A stretch of 64,000 bases of DNA from Bradyrhizobium iriomotense (GCF_030160715.1 NZ_BSOW01000004.1:186001-250000); one strand, 5' to 3'; positions 8,160-17,510 are shown, counted from the stretch's first letter. Program-made: numbers and translations. The notes: generated by a model from the letters alone, not told the origin.

Positions 8160-8702
8160 ATGGCCAGCGCAATGTCAGCGGACGGTACAATTCGCATCGA
8201 TCGGCCGATGCCCTGGATCGGCCGGTTGCTGTCGCTGCCGCTGCTTGCGGCGAGCGCCTATCTGCTTTGGAATGTCGGCCTCGGGCTGCGCCAGGACCTG
8301 TCCGGCTTCGGGCGGTTGGCGGACGACTGGGTGCCTGTGCTGGTCTTCGCAGGTCTCGGCCTTGCGGTCGGCATTCCCGGCCTCATCCTGCTGACATTCC
8401 GCTATTTCATCGTCCTGAACGAGAAGCAGCGTCAGGTGGTCATCACCAGGCAGTTCGGCCTGCTGAACATCCGCTCCTTACGCAATCTGTCGGGCTACCA
8501 TCTGATCAGCATCACCGATGACTGCGATCCGGAGCTGACGATGTACGACGTCAACCTCTGCGGCAACAAGGGCACCACGCCGATCACGCTGTCGAGCTTC
8601 ACCAAGCGCGAAGACGCGAACAGCTTTGCAAACGAGCTCGGCCGCGCGCTCAAGCTTCCGGCGCGCGACTATGTCGGCACGGAGCCCGACGCGGACGAGT
8701 GA
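8160..8702 (+). CDS. Conserved membrane protein, function unknown
   Basis: A 180-residue protein with two membrane segments (about residues 20-42 and 58-82) followed by a cytoplasmic-looking domain with the pattern RYFIVLNEKQRQVVITRQFG, reminiscent of small PH-like membrane proteins. The start at 8160 is chosen because GAGGAGA precedes it; the frame is open five codons further back to a GTG. It is flanked by a repeat upstream and a convergent Nudix gene downstream. Function unknown. Confidence 0.68.
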   Translation: MASAMSADGTIRIDRPMPWIGRLLSLPLLAASAYLLWNVGLGLRQDLSGFGRLADDWVPVLVFAGLGLAVGIPGLILLTFRYFIVLNEKQRQVVITRQFGLLNIRSLRNLSGYHLISITDDCDPELTMYDVNLCGNKGTTPITLSSFTKREDANSFANELGRALKLPARDYVGTEPDADE

Positions 8703-8713
8703 TCCGTCTCAGG

Positions 8714-9463
8714 TCAGCTCAAGATATCCTTTTGCATCTTGCCGCCGTAGAAATGGAAGAACGGCACCGGCGCATCGTGGCGGAGCGGGCCGGTGGCAAG
8801 CCGCTTGTCCAGCTCGTTGAGCACGTTCCGCGTCATCGGATGCAAATCCGCGAGCGGCTGCGAGCCGAGCTCGACCCAGACCAGCTCGACCAGTTCGGCA
8901 TCTGCATGCACCACGCCCTCGACGCGATGGGTGATGGCGGAGGCATCCGCGGTGAAGAAGCGCGTGTCAAAACGCTTGACGCGGCCGGGCGGCGTGATGG
9001 CGCGCGCAATCAGGAACAGGCCGGAGGGATCGGGCAGGAGGCCCGCATCGGCGAACGGCTTCCAGGGGCCGTCGAGCTTCGGCGCCTTGCCCTCGTGCTG
9101 ACGCCCGAGGCAGAGACCGGTTTCCTCGCAGGCCTCGCGGATCGCGGCGACCGCAAGCGATTTTGCACGCGAGGCTTCCGTCTTCGGGCTGCCCTTGAAC
9201 AGATTGGCCTGAAGCTCCGGCGTGATCGGCGCCGCGCAGGGCACGCGATAGTCGGCCTTGTCGACGCGACCACCGGGGAACACGAATTTGCCCGGCATGA
9301 ACACCACCTTGTCGTGGCGCTTGCCGACCAGCACTTTTGGAATCGAGCCGCTGCGATCGACCAGGATCAGGGTGGCAGCATCCTTCGGCCGAAAATACGG
9401 ATGGTGATCGGCTTCCTTTTCTTCGTGGACTTTTTCTGGTGCCGCTTGCGCCACGTCCGTCAT
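8714..9463 (-). CDS. Nudix hydrolase
   Basis: A 249-residue hydrolase of nucleoside diphosphate derivatives. The core of the Nudix box is visible as AIREACEETGL, preceded by FVFPGGRVDKAD, the typical PGG strand. The segment between the PGG strand and the box (about 45 residues) is longer than in the smallest members, which places it among the larger NUDT-like or CoA-type proteins. The start at 9463 is preferred because TTGGAG precedes it; an ATG at 9511 is possible but overlaps the repeat at 9506-9554. It is the last gene of the topA-rnr-DUF983 minus-strand series. Confidence 0.85.
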   Translation of the reverse strand: MTDVAQAAPEKVHEEKEADHHPYFRPKDAATLILVDRSGSIPKVLVGKRHDKVVFMPGKFVFPGGRVDKADYRVPCAAPITPELQANLFKGSPKTEASRAKSLAVAAIREACEETGLCLGRQHEGKAPKLDGPWKPFADAGLLPDPSGLFLIARAITPPGRVKRFDTRFFTADASAITHRVEGVVHADAELVELVWVELGSQPLADLHPMTRNVLNELDKRLATGPLRHDAPVPFFHFYGGKMQKDILS

Positions 9464-9505
9464 CTCCAACCCCGAACTTTCTTGTTCATTGTGGCTCTTT
9501 GTTTT

Positions 9506-9554
9506 GAGCATGATCTTATTGGAAAACCGCTACACACTTTTCCGGATCATGCTC
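9506..9554. repeat. GAGCATGATC...GATCATGCTC palindromic repeat
   Basis: Inverted ends GAGCATGATC and GATCATGCTC surround a core containing GGAAAACCGC and ACTTTTCCGG. Related copies lie at 18664-18712 and 32213-32261. This copy fills the gap between the DUF983 stop codon and the Nudix gene. Confidence 0.85.
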
Positions 9555-9985
9555 TACACCGGCGGGATACCATCCGGCGGATTGTCGTCAAAGCCGTGCA
9601 TGCGCAGGGCCCATTGCAGGCCGACCACGGCGCCCTTCACCGGTTGCAGTAGCGCGAGCGAGGCGACGAAGGTGAAGGGCAGATAGGCGGCGAAGCTGAT
9701 CCAGGCCGGCGTGGTGTAGTTGGTCTCGATCCAGAGGATGGTCGGCACCACGATGTGGCCGACGATGACGATCACGAGATAGGCCGGCAGGTCGTCGGCG
9801 CGATGCGGCGTGAAGTCGAGCCCGCAGGCCGAGCAACTGTCTGCGGTCTTCAGGAACGCGCGAAACAGCTTTCCCTGGCCGCAACGCGGGCAGCGGCCGC
9901 GAAAGCCGCGCTTCATCGCTTCCCAGACGTCGCGCTTCTCGACGAGGCCGGTCTCGCGCGTCCAGATCTTCGGCGCCGTGCTCAT
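9554..9985 (-). CDS. DUF983 family protein
   Basis: A 143-residue protein with an N-terminal zinc-ribbon-like part (CPRCGQGKLF and, 17 residues later, CSACGLDF) and two C-terminal membrane helices. This is the DUF983 arrangement, common in alphaproteobacteria; its function is not established. The chosen start overlaps the rnr stop codon as ATGA, which indicates translational coupling with RNase R. Confidence 0.9.
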   Translation of the reverse strand: MSTAPKIWTRETGLVEKRDVWEAMKRGFRGRCPRCGQGKLFRAFLKTADSCSACGLDFTPHRADDLPAYLVIVIVGHIVVPTILWIETNYTTPAWISFAAYLPFTFVASLALLQPVKGAVVGLQWALRMHGFDDNPPDGIPPV

Positions 9986-12318
9986 CGCTTCCATGCCTTG
10001 CCCTTCGACCCCTTGCCTTTCTTCCCCTTGCCGGACTTCTTCTGCTTCTCCGGCTTGCGCTTCTTCTCCGGGCTGCGTCCAGGCCGCGCCTTTTGCGATT
10101 TGCGGGGACCGCGAAAATTCCTGGGGCCGCGCGGCGCGCTCTCGCCCGCCGACAGCAGCTCGAAGCGCAACGCGCCGGCAATGGGAGCAGCTTCTACCAG
10201 ACGGACGTCGACGACATCACCCAGCTGGTGCATGGCACCGCTGCGCGAGCCGACCAGGGCGTGGCGGCTCTCGTCATAGTTGAAATATTCCGTGCCGAGG
10301 GATCGGATCGGGATCAAGCCGTCAGCGCCGGTGTCGTCGAGCTTGACGAACAGGCCGGCGCGCGTGACGCCGGAGACGCGGCCCTGGAACGTCGCGCCGA
10401 TGCGATCGGCGAGATGATGCGCAATGAGCCGGTCGACGGTCTCTCGCTCGGCCTTCATCGCGCGCCGTTCGGTGACCGAAATATGCGCGGCGACTTCGCC
10501 GAGGCTTTCCGGCGTCTCGCTGTCGGGCAACGCACCTTCGCCCAGGCCCAGCGCGCGAACCAGCGCGCGATGCACCACGAGGTCGGCGTAGCGGCGGATC
10601 GGCGAGGTGAAATGCGCGTAGCGGCGCAGGTTGAGGCCGAAATGGCCGTAATTCTCGGCCGAATATTCCGCTTGTGCCTGTGCGCGCAGCACCACCTCGC
10701 TGACCAGCGGGTAGTAGTCGTGGCCCTCCAACTGGGCCAGCACGCGGTTGAACAGGGTCGGGCGTAGCGGGCCGCTCTTGGCAAAGGGCACGTCGAGCGT
10801 CTCCAGAAATTCCTGGAGCGCGTGGACCTTTTCCAGCGTCGGCTCGTCGTGCACGCGATAGATCAGCGGCAGCGATCTCTTCTCCAGCATCTCGGCTGCC
10901 GCGACGTTGGCGAGGATCATGAACTCCTCGATCAGCCGGTGCGCGTCTAACCTTTCAGGCACGATGACGCGATCGACCGTGCCGTCGCTCTTCAACAGGA
11001 TCTTGCGCTCGGGCAGATCGAGGTTGAGCGGGTCGCGCTCGTCGCGGGCGCGCTTGACGCAGGCGTAGGCGGCATAGAGCGGTTTGAGGATCGGATCGAG
11101 CAGGGGGCCGGTGGTGTCATCCGGCCGGCCGTCGATCGCGGCCTGCGCCTGCGCATAATGCAGCTTTGCCGCCGAGCGCATCAGGATACGATGGAACGAG
11201 TGGGAGCGCTTGCGGCCGTCGGGGCCGATCACCATCCGCACTGCCAGCGCGCCCCGCGGCTCGCCCGGCACCAGCGAGCAGAGATTGTTGGAGATCCGCT
11301 CGGGCAGCATTGGCACGACGCGGTCGGGGAAATAGACGGAGTTGCCGCGGTCGATCGCGTCGCGGTCGAGCGCAGTGCCCGGTCGGACGTAGAAGCTCAC
11401 ATCCGCAATCGCGACATTGACGATGAAGCCGCCCTTGTTGTTGGGGTCCGGATCGGCCTCTGCATGCACCGCGTCGTCGTGATCCTTGGCGTCGGGCGGA
11501 TCGATGGTGACGAGCGGGACGTCGCGCCAGTCCTCGCGCCCTTTCAAGTTTGCCGGCTCCGCCGCTTCCGCCTCGCGCTCGGCGGCGGGAGAGAATTGCA
11601 GGGGGATGTCGTGGGCGTAGATCGCGATCAGGCTGATCGCCTTCTCCGACTTGACCGAGCCGAGCTTCTCTTTCACCCGGCCCGAGGCCAGGCCAAAGCC
11701 GCGCGAGCGCACGATGTCGACGCTGACGAGGTCGCCATCCTGGGCGCCTTGCGTGTCCGTCTTCGCAATGTTGAGTTCGCGGTCGGCGAACTTCTTGTCG
11801 ACCGGTACGAGCCGTCCGCCGCCTTCGGGCAGGCTGCGGAAGACGCCGAGGACGCGGCTCTTGGCCTTGTCGATGACCTTGATGATGCGGCCGCGCCAGG
11901 CGGGACCTTCGGTCTCGTTGGAGCGCTCGATGCGAAGCAGGGCGCGGTCGCCAACGCCGGCGGCGGTGCCTGGCTTTGGCCGGCGCGGCATTTCGATGAG
12001 GATCTTTGGCGGTTCGCCACTTTCGACCTCGTCCCATTCGGCGGGGGAGGCGATCAACTCGCCGTCCGTGTCGCGGCCGGTGATGTCGGCGAGCAGCGTC
12101 GGAGGCAGACTGTCCGGCTCCGAGACCTTGTGGCGCTTCTTCTTGATGATTCCGTCGTCGGCGAGCTCGCGCAGCATGCGCTTGAGCTCGATGCGATCGG
12201 CGTTCTTCAGGCCGAACTCGCGTGCAATCTCGCGGGTTCCGACCTTTCCATGATTTGCCTTGATGAAGGCGACGATGGCGTTCCGATCGGGAAAGCCATG
12301 GTCATTCTTACGTTTCAC
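9982..12318 (-). CDS. rnr: Ribonuclease R
   Basis: A 778-residue 3'-5' exoribonuclease that degrades structured RNA and takes part in rRNA and tmRNA quality control. An N-terminal winged-helix/cold-shock region is followed by the RNB catalytic domain with the acidic motif DPPDAKDHDDAV, then a C-terminal S1 domain (about residues 635-720) and a strongly basic tail rich in lysine (KKRKPEKQKKSGKGKKGKG). It starts seven bases after the topA stop codon and overlaps the DUF983 gene, so the three form an operon. The length is normal. Confidence 0.96.
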   Translation of the reverse strand: MKRKNDHGFPDRNAIVAFIKANHGKVGTREIAREFGLKNADRIELKRMLRELADDGIIKKKRHKVSEPDSLPPTLLADITGRDTDGELIASPAEWDEVESGEPPKILIEMPRRPKPGTAAGVGDRALLRIERSNETEGPAWRGRIIKVIDKAKSRVLGVFRSLPEGGGRLVPVDKKFADRELNIAKTDTQGAQDGDLVSVDIVRSRGFGLASGRVKEKLGSVKSEKAISLIAIYAHDIPLQFSPAAEREAEAAEPANLKGREDWRDVPLVTIDPPDAKDHDDAVHAEADPDPNNKGGFIVNVAIADVSFYVRPGTALDRDAIDRGNSVYFPDRVVPMLPERISNNLCSLVPGEPRGALAVRMVIGPDGRKRSHSFHRILMRSAAKLHYAQAQAAIDGRPDDTTGPLLDPILKPLYAAYACVKRARDERDPLNLDLPERKILLKSDGTVDRVIVPERLDAHRLIEEFMILANVAAAEMLEKRSLPLIYRVHDEPTLEKVHALQEFLETLDVPFAKSGPLRPTLFNRVLAQLEGHDYYPLVSEVVLRAQAQAEYSAENYGHFGLNLRRYAHFTSPIRRYADLVVHRALVRALGLGEGALPDSETPESLGEVAAHISVTERRAMKAERETVDRLIAHHLADRIGATFQGRVSGVTRAGLFVKLDDTGADGLIPIRSLGTEYFNYDESRHALVGSRSGAMHQLGDVVDVRLVEAAPIAGALRFELLSAGESAPRGPRNFRGPRKSQKARPGRSPEKKRKPEKQKKSGKGKKGKGSKGKAWKR

Positions 12319-12325
12319 TTAACCT

Positions 12326-15070
12326 CTAATTCTTGCCGGCACTCTTCTTGGCCGGTGCCTTGGCCGCGGCAGATGTCTTGGTCGGCGACGTCTTGGCCGT
12401 CGACGACACGGCTGCGCGTGCCTTGCTGGTTGATTCAGATTTCGTCTTGGCCGCGGCTTTTTTCGCGGCCGGTTTCTTTGCGGCTTTGGTTGCGGCCTCG
12501 CCATCGTCCGGCTTGGCGGCCTTGGTCGCCTTCTTTGCCGTCTTGCTGGCCTTGGCCTTGCCGCCACCTTTGGCCGCGCGCTCGTCGATCAGCGCGATCG
12601 CCTGGGGCAGCGTGATCGCGTCCTTTTCGATCTCGCTCGGAATCGTGGCGTTGACGCCGCCCGCGGTGACATAGGGGCCGTAACGGCCGCTCTTCACGGT
12701 GACGGTGCCGAGTGTCGGGTGATCGCCGATCGCCTTGCCGGGATCGGCGCCGAAGCGGCGACTCGGGCCCTTCGCAGCCTTCTCCGCGATCAGCGTCACC
12801 GCGCGGTTGAGGCCGATGTCGAAGACTTCGTCGCCGGCCTCCAGGCTGGCGTAGGTTTTCTCGTGCTTCACGAACGGGCCGAAGCGGCCAAGACCGGCCG
12901 TAATCGGCTGACCGGTTTCCGGATGCTTGCCGATCTCGCGCGGCAGCGACAGCAGCTTCAGCGCAAGCTCGAGGTCGACATCGCCGGGCGAGGTGCCCTT
13001 CGGGATGCCGGCGCGTTTCGGCTTCTCGCCTTCCGCATAGTCCTTCTGCTCGCCGAGCTGGATGTACGGCCCGAAGCGGCCGGCCTTGACCCAGACCTCG
13101 AAGCCGGTGTCGGGATCCTGGCCGAGCGAGCGGTCGGCGCTGGCTTCACCGTCGGCTGCGAGCTGGCGGGTGTAGCGGCATTCCGGATAGTTGGAGCAGC
13201 CGACGAACGCACCGAACTTGCCGGCCTTCAGGTTGAGCCGGCCGCTGCCGCAGCTCGGGCACTGCCTGACGTCGCCGCCATCGGCGCGCGGCGGATAGAT
13301 GTGCGGCCCGAGCATCTCGTCGAGCACGTCGAGCACCTGCGCGACGCGCAAGTCCTTGATCTCGTCGACGGCGCCGATGAAGTCGCGCCAAAAGTCCTTC
13401 AGCACCTGCTGCCAGGAGATCTCGTTGTTGGAGATGCGGTCGAGCTGCTCCTCCAGATCAGCGGTGAAGTCGTATTCGACGTAGCGGCTGAAGAAACTTT
13501 CCAGGAACGCGACCACGACGCGGCCCTTGTCCTCGCCATGCAGGCGCTTCTTCTCGAGCTTGACGTAGCCGCGGTCCTTCAGGACCTGGAGGATCGAGGC
13601 ATAGGTCGAGGGCCGGCCGATGCCAAGCTCTTCCATGCGCTTGACGAGCGAGGCTTCCGAGAAGCGCGGCGGCGGCTCCGTGAAATGCTGGGTGACGGCA
13701 AGCGACTGCCGCTTCACGGCCTCGCCCGCGCTCATCGCGGGCAGGCGGCGGGAGTCCTCGTCCTCCTCGTCGTCGCGGCCTTCCTGATAGAGCGCGAGGA
13801 AACCGTCGAACTTGATGACCTGGCCGGTGGCGCGCAGCTCCAGCGTGCGGGAACCTGCCTTCGCCGTGATGTCGACGGTGGTACGCTCGAGCTCGGCCGC
13901 TTCCATCTGGCTTGCGATTGTGCGCTTCCAGATCAATTCATAGAGCTTGGCCTGATCGGCATCGAGCTTGCGGGCCATGCTGGCGGGACGGCGGGAGAGG
14001 TCGGTCGGGCGGATCGCCTCATGCGCTTCCTGCGCGTTCTTGGCCTTGGTCTGGTACTGGCGGGGGCTGTCCGGCACGTAGGCGTTGCCGTAATCCTCGC
14101 CGATCACCTTGCGCGCCTGGGTGATCGCTTCGCCAGCGATCTGCACGCCGTCGGTACGCATATAAGTAATGAGTCCGGTGGTCTCGCCGCCGATGTCGAT
14201 GCCCTCATAGAGCCGCTGCGCGATCCGCATCGTATGTGCGGGCGCAAAGCCGTATTTGCGGCTGGCTTCCTGCTGAAGCGTCGAGGTGGTGAAGGGGGCC
14301 TGCGGATTGCGGCGCGCCGGCTTGGCGTCGACCGCCGTGACGGCGTAGGTCGCTAGTTCCAGCGCCTTCTTGAAGTCTTCCGCTTCCGCGCCGGTGCCGA
14401 TGTCGAGGCGCTGGATCTTCTTGCCGTCGGCGCCGACGAGGCGGGCCTCGAAGGCGTCGCCCCGCGGCGTCAGCAGGGTCGCGATCAGCGACCAGTATTC
14501 GCGCGCGACGAACTTCTCGATCTCGAGCTCGCGGTCGCAGACGAGGCGCAGCGCCACCGACTGCACGCGGCCGGCCGAGCGGGCGCCCGGCAGTTTCCGC
14601 CACAGCACGGGGGAGAGGGTGAAACCGACCAGATAGTCCAGCGCGCGGCGCGCCATATAGGCGTCGACCAGCGCACCGTCGATCTGGCGCGGATGCTTCA
14701 TCGCTTCCGAGACCGCCTGCTTGGTGATGGCGTTGAACACCACGCGCTCGATCTTCTGGTCCTTCAGCGCGCGCTTCTCTTTCAACACCTCCAGCACATG
14801 CCAGGAGATCGCCTCGCCCTCGCGATCGGGGTCGGTGGCCAGAATCAGGCGGTCGGCGCCCTTCAGCGACTTGGCAATGTCATTGAGCCGGCCGGCCGCC
14901 TTGGGGTCGACCTCCCAGATCATCTTGAAATTTTCGTCCGGATCGACCGATCCGTTCTTCGCCGGCAGGTCGCGGACATGGCCGAACGAGGCCAGAACCT
15001 CGTAGGACGAGCCCAAATACTTGTTGATCGTCTTGGCTTTCGCCGGCGACTCCACAATGACGATATTCAT
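12326..15070 (-). CDS. topA: DNA topoisomerase I
   Basis: A 914-residue type IA topoisomerase that relaxes negative supercoils. The Toprim domain starts at the N-terminus (MNIVIVESPAKAKTINKYLG) and carries ATDPDREGEAISWH. The active-site tyrosine lies in GLITYMRTDG. Zinc-ribbon remnants follow (CPSCGSGRLNLKAGKFGAF with CSNYPEC), then repeated GRFGPY units, and a long alanine/lysine tail of about 95 residues. The frame is open 47 codons further upstream, but MNIVIVESP is the family start. It heads the topA-rnr-DUF983 operon. dprA, often adjacent, is here 3.7 kb away. Confidence 0.97.
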   Translation of the reverse strand: MNIVIVESPAKAKTINKYLGSSYEVLASFGHVRDLPAKNGSVDPDENFKMIWEVDPKAAGRLNDIAKSLKGADRLILATDPDREGEAISWHVLEVLKEKRALKDQKIERVVFNAITKQAVSEAMKHPRQIDGALVDAYMARRALDYLVGFTLSPVLWRKLPGARSAGRVQSVALRLVCDRELEIEKFVAREYWSLIATLLTPRGDAFEARLVGADGKKIQRLDIGTGAEAEDFKKALELATYAVTAVDAKPARRNPQAPFTTSTLQQEASRKYGFAPAHTMRIAQRLYEGIDIGGETTGLITYMRTDGVQIAGEAITQARKVIGEDYGNAYVPDSPRQYQTKAKNAQEAHEAIRPTDLSRRPASMARKLDADQAKLYELIWKRTIASQMEAAELERTTVDITAKAGSRTLELRATGQVIKFDGFLALYQEGRDDEEDEDSRRLPAMSAGEAVKRQSLAVTQHFTEPPPRFSEASLVKRMEELGIGRPSTYASILQVLKDRGYVKLEKKRLHGEDKGRVVVAFLESFFSRYVEYDFTADLEEQLDRISNNEISWQQVLKDFWRDFIGAVDEIKDLRVAQVLDVLDEMLGPHIYPPRADGGDVRQCPSCGSGRLNLKAGKFGAFVGCSNYPECRYTRQLAADGEASADRSLGQDPDTGFEVWVKAGRFGPYIQLGEQKDYAEGEKPKRAGIPKGTSPGDVDLELALKLLSLPREIGKHPETGQPITAGLGRFGPFVKHEKTYASLEAGDEVFDIGLNRAVTLIAEKAAKGPSRRFGADPGKAIGDHPTLGTVTVKSGRYGPYVTAGGVNATIPSEIEKDAITLPQAIALIDERAAKGGGKAKASKTAKKATKAAKPDDGEAATKAAKKPAAKKAAAKTKSESTSKARAAVSSTAKTSPTKTSAAAKAPAKKSAGKN

Positions 15071-15296
15071 GTAGTTCCAGTAACTTACGGGGGAAATTGA
15101 GGCCAAATTCGAAGGGACTCGGGTCGGCCGTTTCGACCCGAACATGAGTGGTGAGGCCGTCCCTGTCAAATCGAGGGGTGTTGAACGGGCCGAAAATGAG
15201 CAAAGTTTCATATCGAAAAAGTTGTATTATACCACCTTTGAGTTGTGAGTGGGGCGGCGTAGAGTCCGGGCCGGGCAAGGATTCGGATGGGGTCTG

Positions 15297-15536
15297 GTGA
15301 CAAAACCAGCAAGGAAGCGGACGCAGGCCGCCGCGGCCGGAGGAAAGCGTTCGCGGAGCGAGGAGCCGGGTGAGGGCGGGGCGGACGAGGCGGTCGCGTT
15401 CATCGCCGAACAGGTGGCTCATCTGCGCCGGATCGCCGAGCGCCACAAGCTCGACGTGCTGCATTATCTACTCGGCATGACGCAGTTGGAGGCCGACGAG
15501 CACATCCGCCTGCGCAGCAAACGCAAGCTGTCGTGA
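15297..15536 (+). CDS. Small conserved hypothetical protein
   Basis: A protein of about 79 residues, divergent from topA. The first 30 residues are basic and low complexity; the rest is helical, AVAFIAEQVAHLRRIAERHK followed by LDVLHYLLGMTQLEADEHIR. The GTG at 15297 is chosen as start; another GTG at 15249 is possible, and neither has a strong ribosome-binding site. The helical segment suggests a small dimer. I do not recognise a function. Confidence 0.6.
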   Translation: MTKPARKRTQAAAAGGKRSRSEEPGEGGADEAVAFIAEQVAHLRRIAERHKLDVLHYLLGMTQLEADEHIRLRSKRKLS

Positions 15537-15730
15537 GGGGGCGAGCGGCGGGATAGCGCGCGATCCTACTCCGTGTCGTCCTGGCGAAAGCCAAGATCTA
15601 TAACCACAGGGTTGGGTTGTCGGAAACGCTCGTCGCCTCTTTCTCTGCAACAACGAGCAGCCGGGATAGTGGGTCCTAGCTTTCGCCAGGACGACATGAG
15701 GGAGAGGCACCGTGCCCCCGCAATTTGCAG

Positions 15731-16204
15731 CTATCCAGCCCTTCGTCGTGCCCTGGCCGCCGGCCGCGCCTTGAGCGTGGTCTCGCCGACACTCAGCAAC
15801 CGCCCGTCCTCCGCGCGTAGCTCGAGCTTCCGCACCGGGCGGCCCTTGTCGCGATCGACCAGGATGGTCGCGATCTCCTCAGGATGATCGTCGAACTCCT
15901 CGCTCCATTGCCGGAGCGCGACCAGGACCGTGAAGACGCCGCGGCCTTTTGGCGTGAGCACATATTCTGAATAGGCGCTGCCGTCTGAGGCGGGGGCGAT
16001 CTTCAGGATGCCATGGTCGACGAGTGCGCGCAGCCGCGTGGCGAGGATGTTCTTGGCCATGCCGAGCTTGCCCTGGAACTCGCCGAATCGGCGCAGGCCA
16101 AAGAGCGCCTCGCGGATGATGAGGAGCGACCACCAGTCGCCGATCGCTTCCAGCGATCGCGCGATCGGGCAGGAGTCTCCCTCAAAGCTCGTTCGTTTCA
16201 CCAT
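15731..16204 (-). CDS. HxlR family transcriptional regulator
   Basis: A 157-residue winged-helix regulator. Family hallmarks are CPIARSLEAIGDWWSLLIIR, RRFGEFQGKLGMAKNILATR and the wing region SEYVLTPKGRGV. The single N-terminal cysteine in DSCPIAR is the position used for redox or electrophile sensing in some HxlR proteins. It is divergent from an SDR gene, and two related 17-bp inverted repeats lie in the gap, as expected for a regulator controlling both genes. The start at 16204 (MVKRTSFEGDSCP) is the family start; the frame extends upstream. Confidence 0.9.
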   Translation of the reverse strand: MVKRTSFEGDSCPIARSLEAIGDWWSLLIIREALFGLRRFGEFQGKLGMAKNILATRLRALVDHGILKIAPASDGSAYSEYVLTPKGRGVFTVLVALRQWSEEFDDHPEEIATILVDRDKGRPVRKLELRAEDGRLLSVGETTLKARPAARARRRAG

Positions 16205-16241
16205 CGTGTCGTTCCGCCTTCGCGCGATCACGCGCTTGTGT

Positions 16242-16258
16242 GGTTGCATCATAGAACC
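16242..16258. promoter_or_regulatory. HxlR-type operator, site 1
   Basis: GGTTGCATCATAGAACC is an imperfect inverted repeat between the divergent HxlR and SDR genes. It matches the reverse complement of site 2 (16280-16296) at 14 of 17 positions. The site centres are 38 bp apart. Confidence 0.55.
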
Positions 16259-16279
16259 AGATGGCCTAGATCGCAATCA

Positions 16280-16296
16280 GGTTTCATTATGCAACC
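16280..16296. promoter_or_regulatory. HxlR-type operator, site 2
   Basis: GGTTTCATTATGCAACC is the second copy of the inverted repeat. It covers the ATG at 16289, which argues that the SDR gene really starts at the GTG at 16310. Confidence 0.55.
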
Positions 16297-16309
16297 ACTG
16301 GAGGCGAGC

Positions 16310-17083
16310 GTGAGACTGAAGGGCAAGACGGCATTCATCACCGGCGGCAACAGCGGCATCGGCCTTGCGACGGCAAGGCTGTTCGTGGCCGAGGGCGCCA
16401 AGGTCACCATCACCGGGCGCAACAGGGAGACGCTGGAGGCTTCCGCAAAGGAACTTGGACCCAATGGTTTTGCGGTCGAAGCCGACATCAACGATGTCGC
16501 CGCGACCGAGAAGGCGATCGCGCGCGCGGTCGAAAAATTCGGCAAGCTCGACATCGTCTTTGCCAATGCCGGCATCCCCGGCAACACGCCGCTCGGCGGC
16601 ACCGCGCTGTCTGCCTTCGAGCAGGTGATCCGCACCAACATCACCTCGGTGTTCTTCACCGTGCAGGCGGCGCTGCCGTATCTCAATGACGGCGCGTCCA
16701 TCATTCTCAACGGCTCGGTGATCTCGGTGCTCGGCAATCCGGGCTATTCCGCCTATGCCGCGAGCAAGGCCGGCGTGCGCGCGATGGCGCGGGTGATGGC
16801 GTCCGAACTGTCGCCGCGCAATATCCGCGTCAACGTGGTGGCGCCGGGCGCGGCCCGCACGCCGATCTGGAAGGGCGCAGCGCCGACCGACGAGGCATTT
16901 GCCGCGCTGGAGAGCCGCATCGCCAAGACAACGCCGCTCGGCCGAATTGGTGAAGCAGATCACATTGCGAAGACCGTGCTGTTTCTCGCCTCCGATGATT
17001 CCGCGCATGTCCAGAGCGCCGAGATCTTCGTCGATGGCGGCGCGACCGGCTCGCCTGCGGGCGCGCCGATCTTTCGCGGTTGA
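16310..17083 (+). CDS. Short-chain dehydrogenase/reductase (SDR)
   Basis: A 257-residue NAD(P)-dependent oxidoreductase of the classical SDR type: cofactor motif TGGNSGIG near the N-terminus, NAG in FANAGIPG, catalytic serine in LNGSVIS, and the YAASKAG tyrosine-lysine pair, followed by a PGAARTP segment and a C-terminal DGGATGSPAG. The GTG at 16310 is chosen because GGAGG sits six bases upstream and the earlier ATG (16289) lies in an operator-like repeat. It is controlled most likely by the divergent HxlR protein. Substrate unknown; such pairs often respond to reactive carbonyls or quinones. Confidence 0.92.
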   Translation: MRLKGKTAFITGGNSGIGLATARLFVAEGAKVTITGRNRETLEASAKELGPNGFAVEADINDVAATEKAIARAVEKFGKLDIVFANAGIPGNTPLGGTALSAFEQVIRTNITSVFFTVQAALPYLNDGASIILNGSVISVLGNPGYSAYAASKAGVRAMARVMASELSPRNIRVNVVAPGAARTPIWKGAAPTDEAFAALESRIAKTTPLGRIGEADHIAKTVLFLASDDSAHVQSAEIFVDGGATGSPAGAPIFRG

Positions 17084-17256
17084 TCGGATGATGTGAAAAT
17101 TTGAATCCGTCGGCGCGACGAGACGGTTGCGCCGATGGGTTCCCTCATCCGTAAGACGTAATTTCAAAACTGTACGTGATGAGGTTGAACCTTGGCGTGC
17201 GCTGCAAAGACATTTCTACGGGCAGGGGTCATAAGACCCATTTAAGGGAGCCCGTA

Positions 17257-17439
17257 ATGCCGAAAGCCGCTCGCATTATTTCATCGATTTCAGAACCGCG
17301 CATTTACACCGAACGGTCCGCGATCCCCACGAAGCAATCCGACAGCCATCAGCTCGTCGCGGTCGCTTTGTTCTCCTGCATCGGCCTGTTCATCTCGCTC
17401 ATCGCCGTCATCCTCGGTGTGCAAGGGATGTGGTTTTAG
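17257..17439 (+). CDS. Small single-span membrane protein
   Basis: A 60-residue protein with a polar N-terminal half and a C-terminal membrane helix (LVAVALFSCIGLFISLIAVI, about residues 34-54). The ATG at 17257 follows AAGGGAG, a good ribosome-binding site. It resembles short membrane proteins common in Bradyrhizobium intergenic positions, but no function is known to me. Confidence 0.65.
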   Translation: MPKAARIISSISEPRIYTERSAIPTKQSDSHQLVAVALFSCIGLFISLIAVILGVQGMWF

Positions 17440-17464
17440 CTTCGTGAGAGGCGCGTGATGCAAC

Positions 17465-17491
17465 TGCCGCCGCCGGCATTTGGCGGCGGCA
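17465..17491. terminator. Hairpin between convergent genes
   Basis: TGCCGCCGCC (17465-17474) pairs with GGCGGCGGCA (17482-17491). It lies between the small membrane protein gene and the azoreductase, which converge, so it could stop transcription from both sides. There is no clear T-run. Confidence 0.45.
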
Positions 17492-17510
17492 GATGGTATT
17501 GGCGCCGAGC

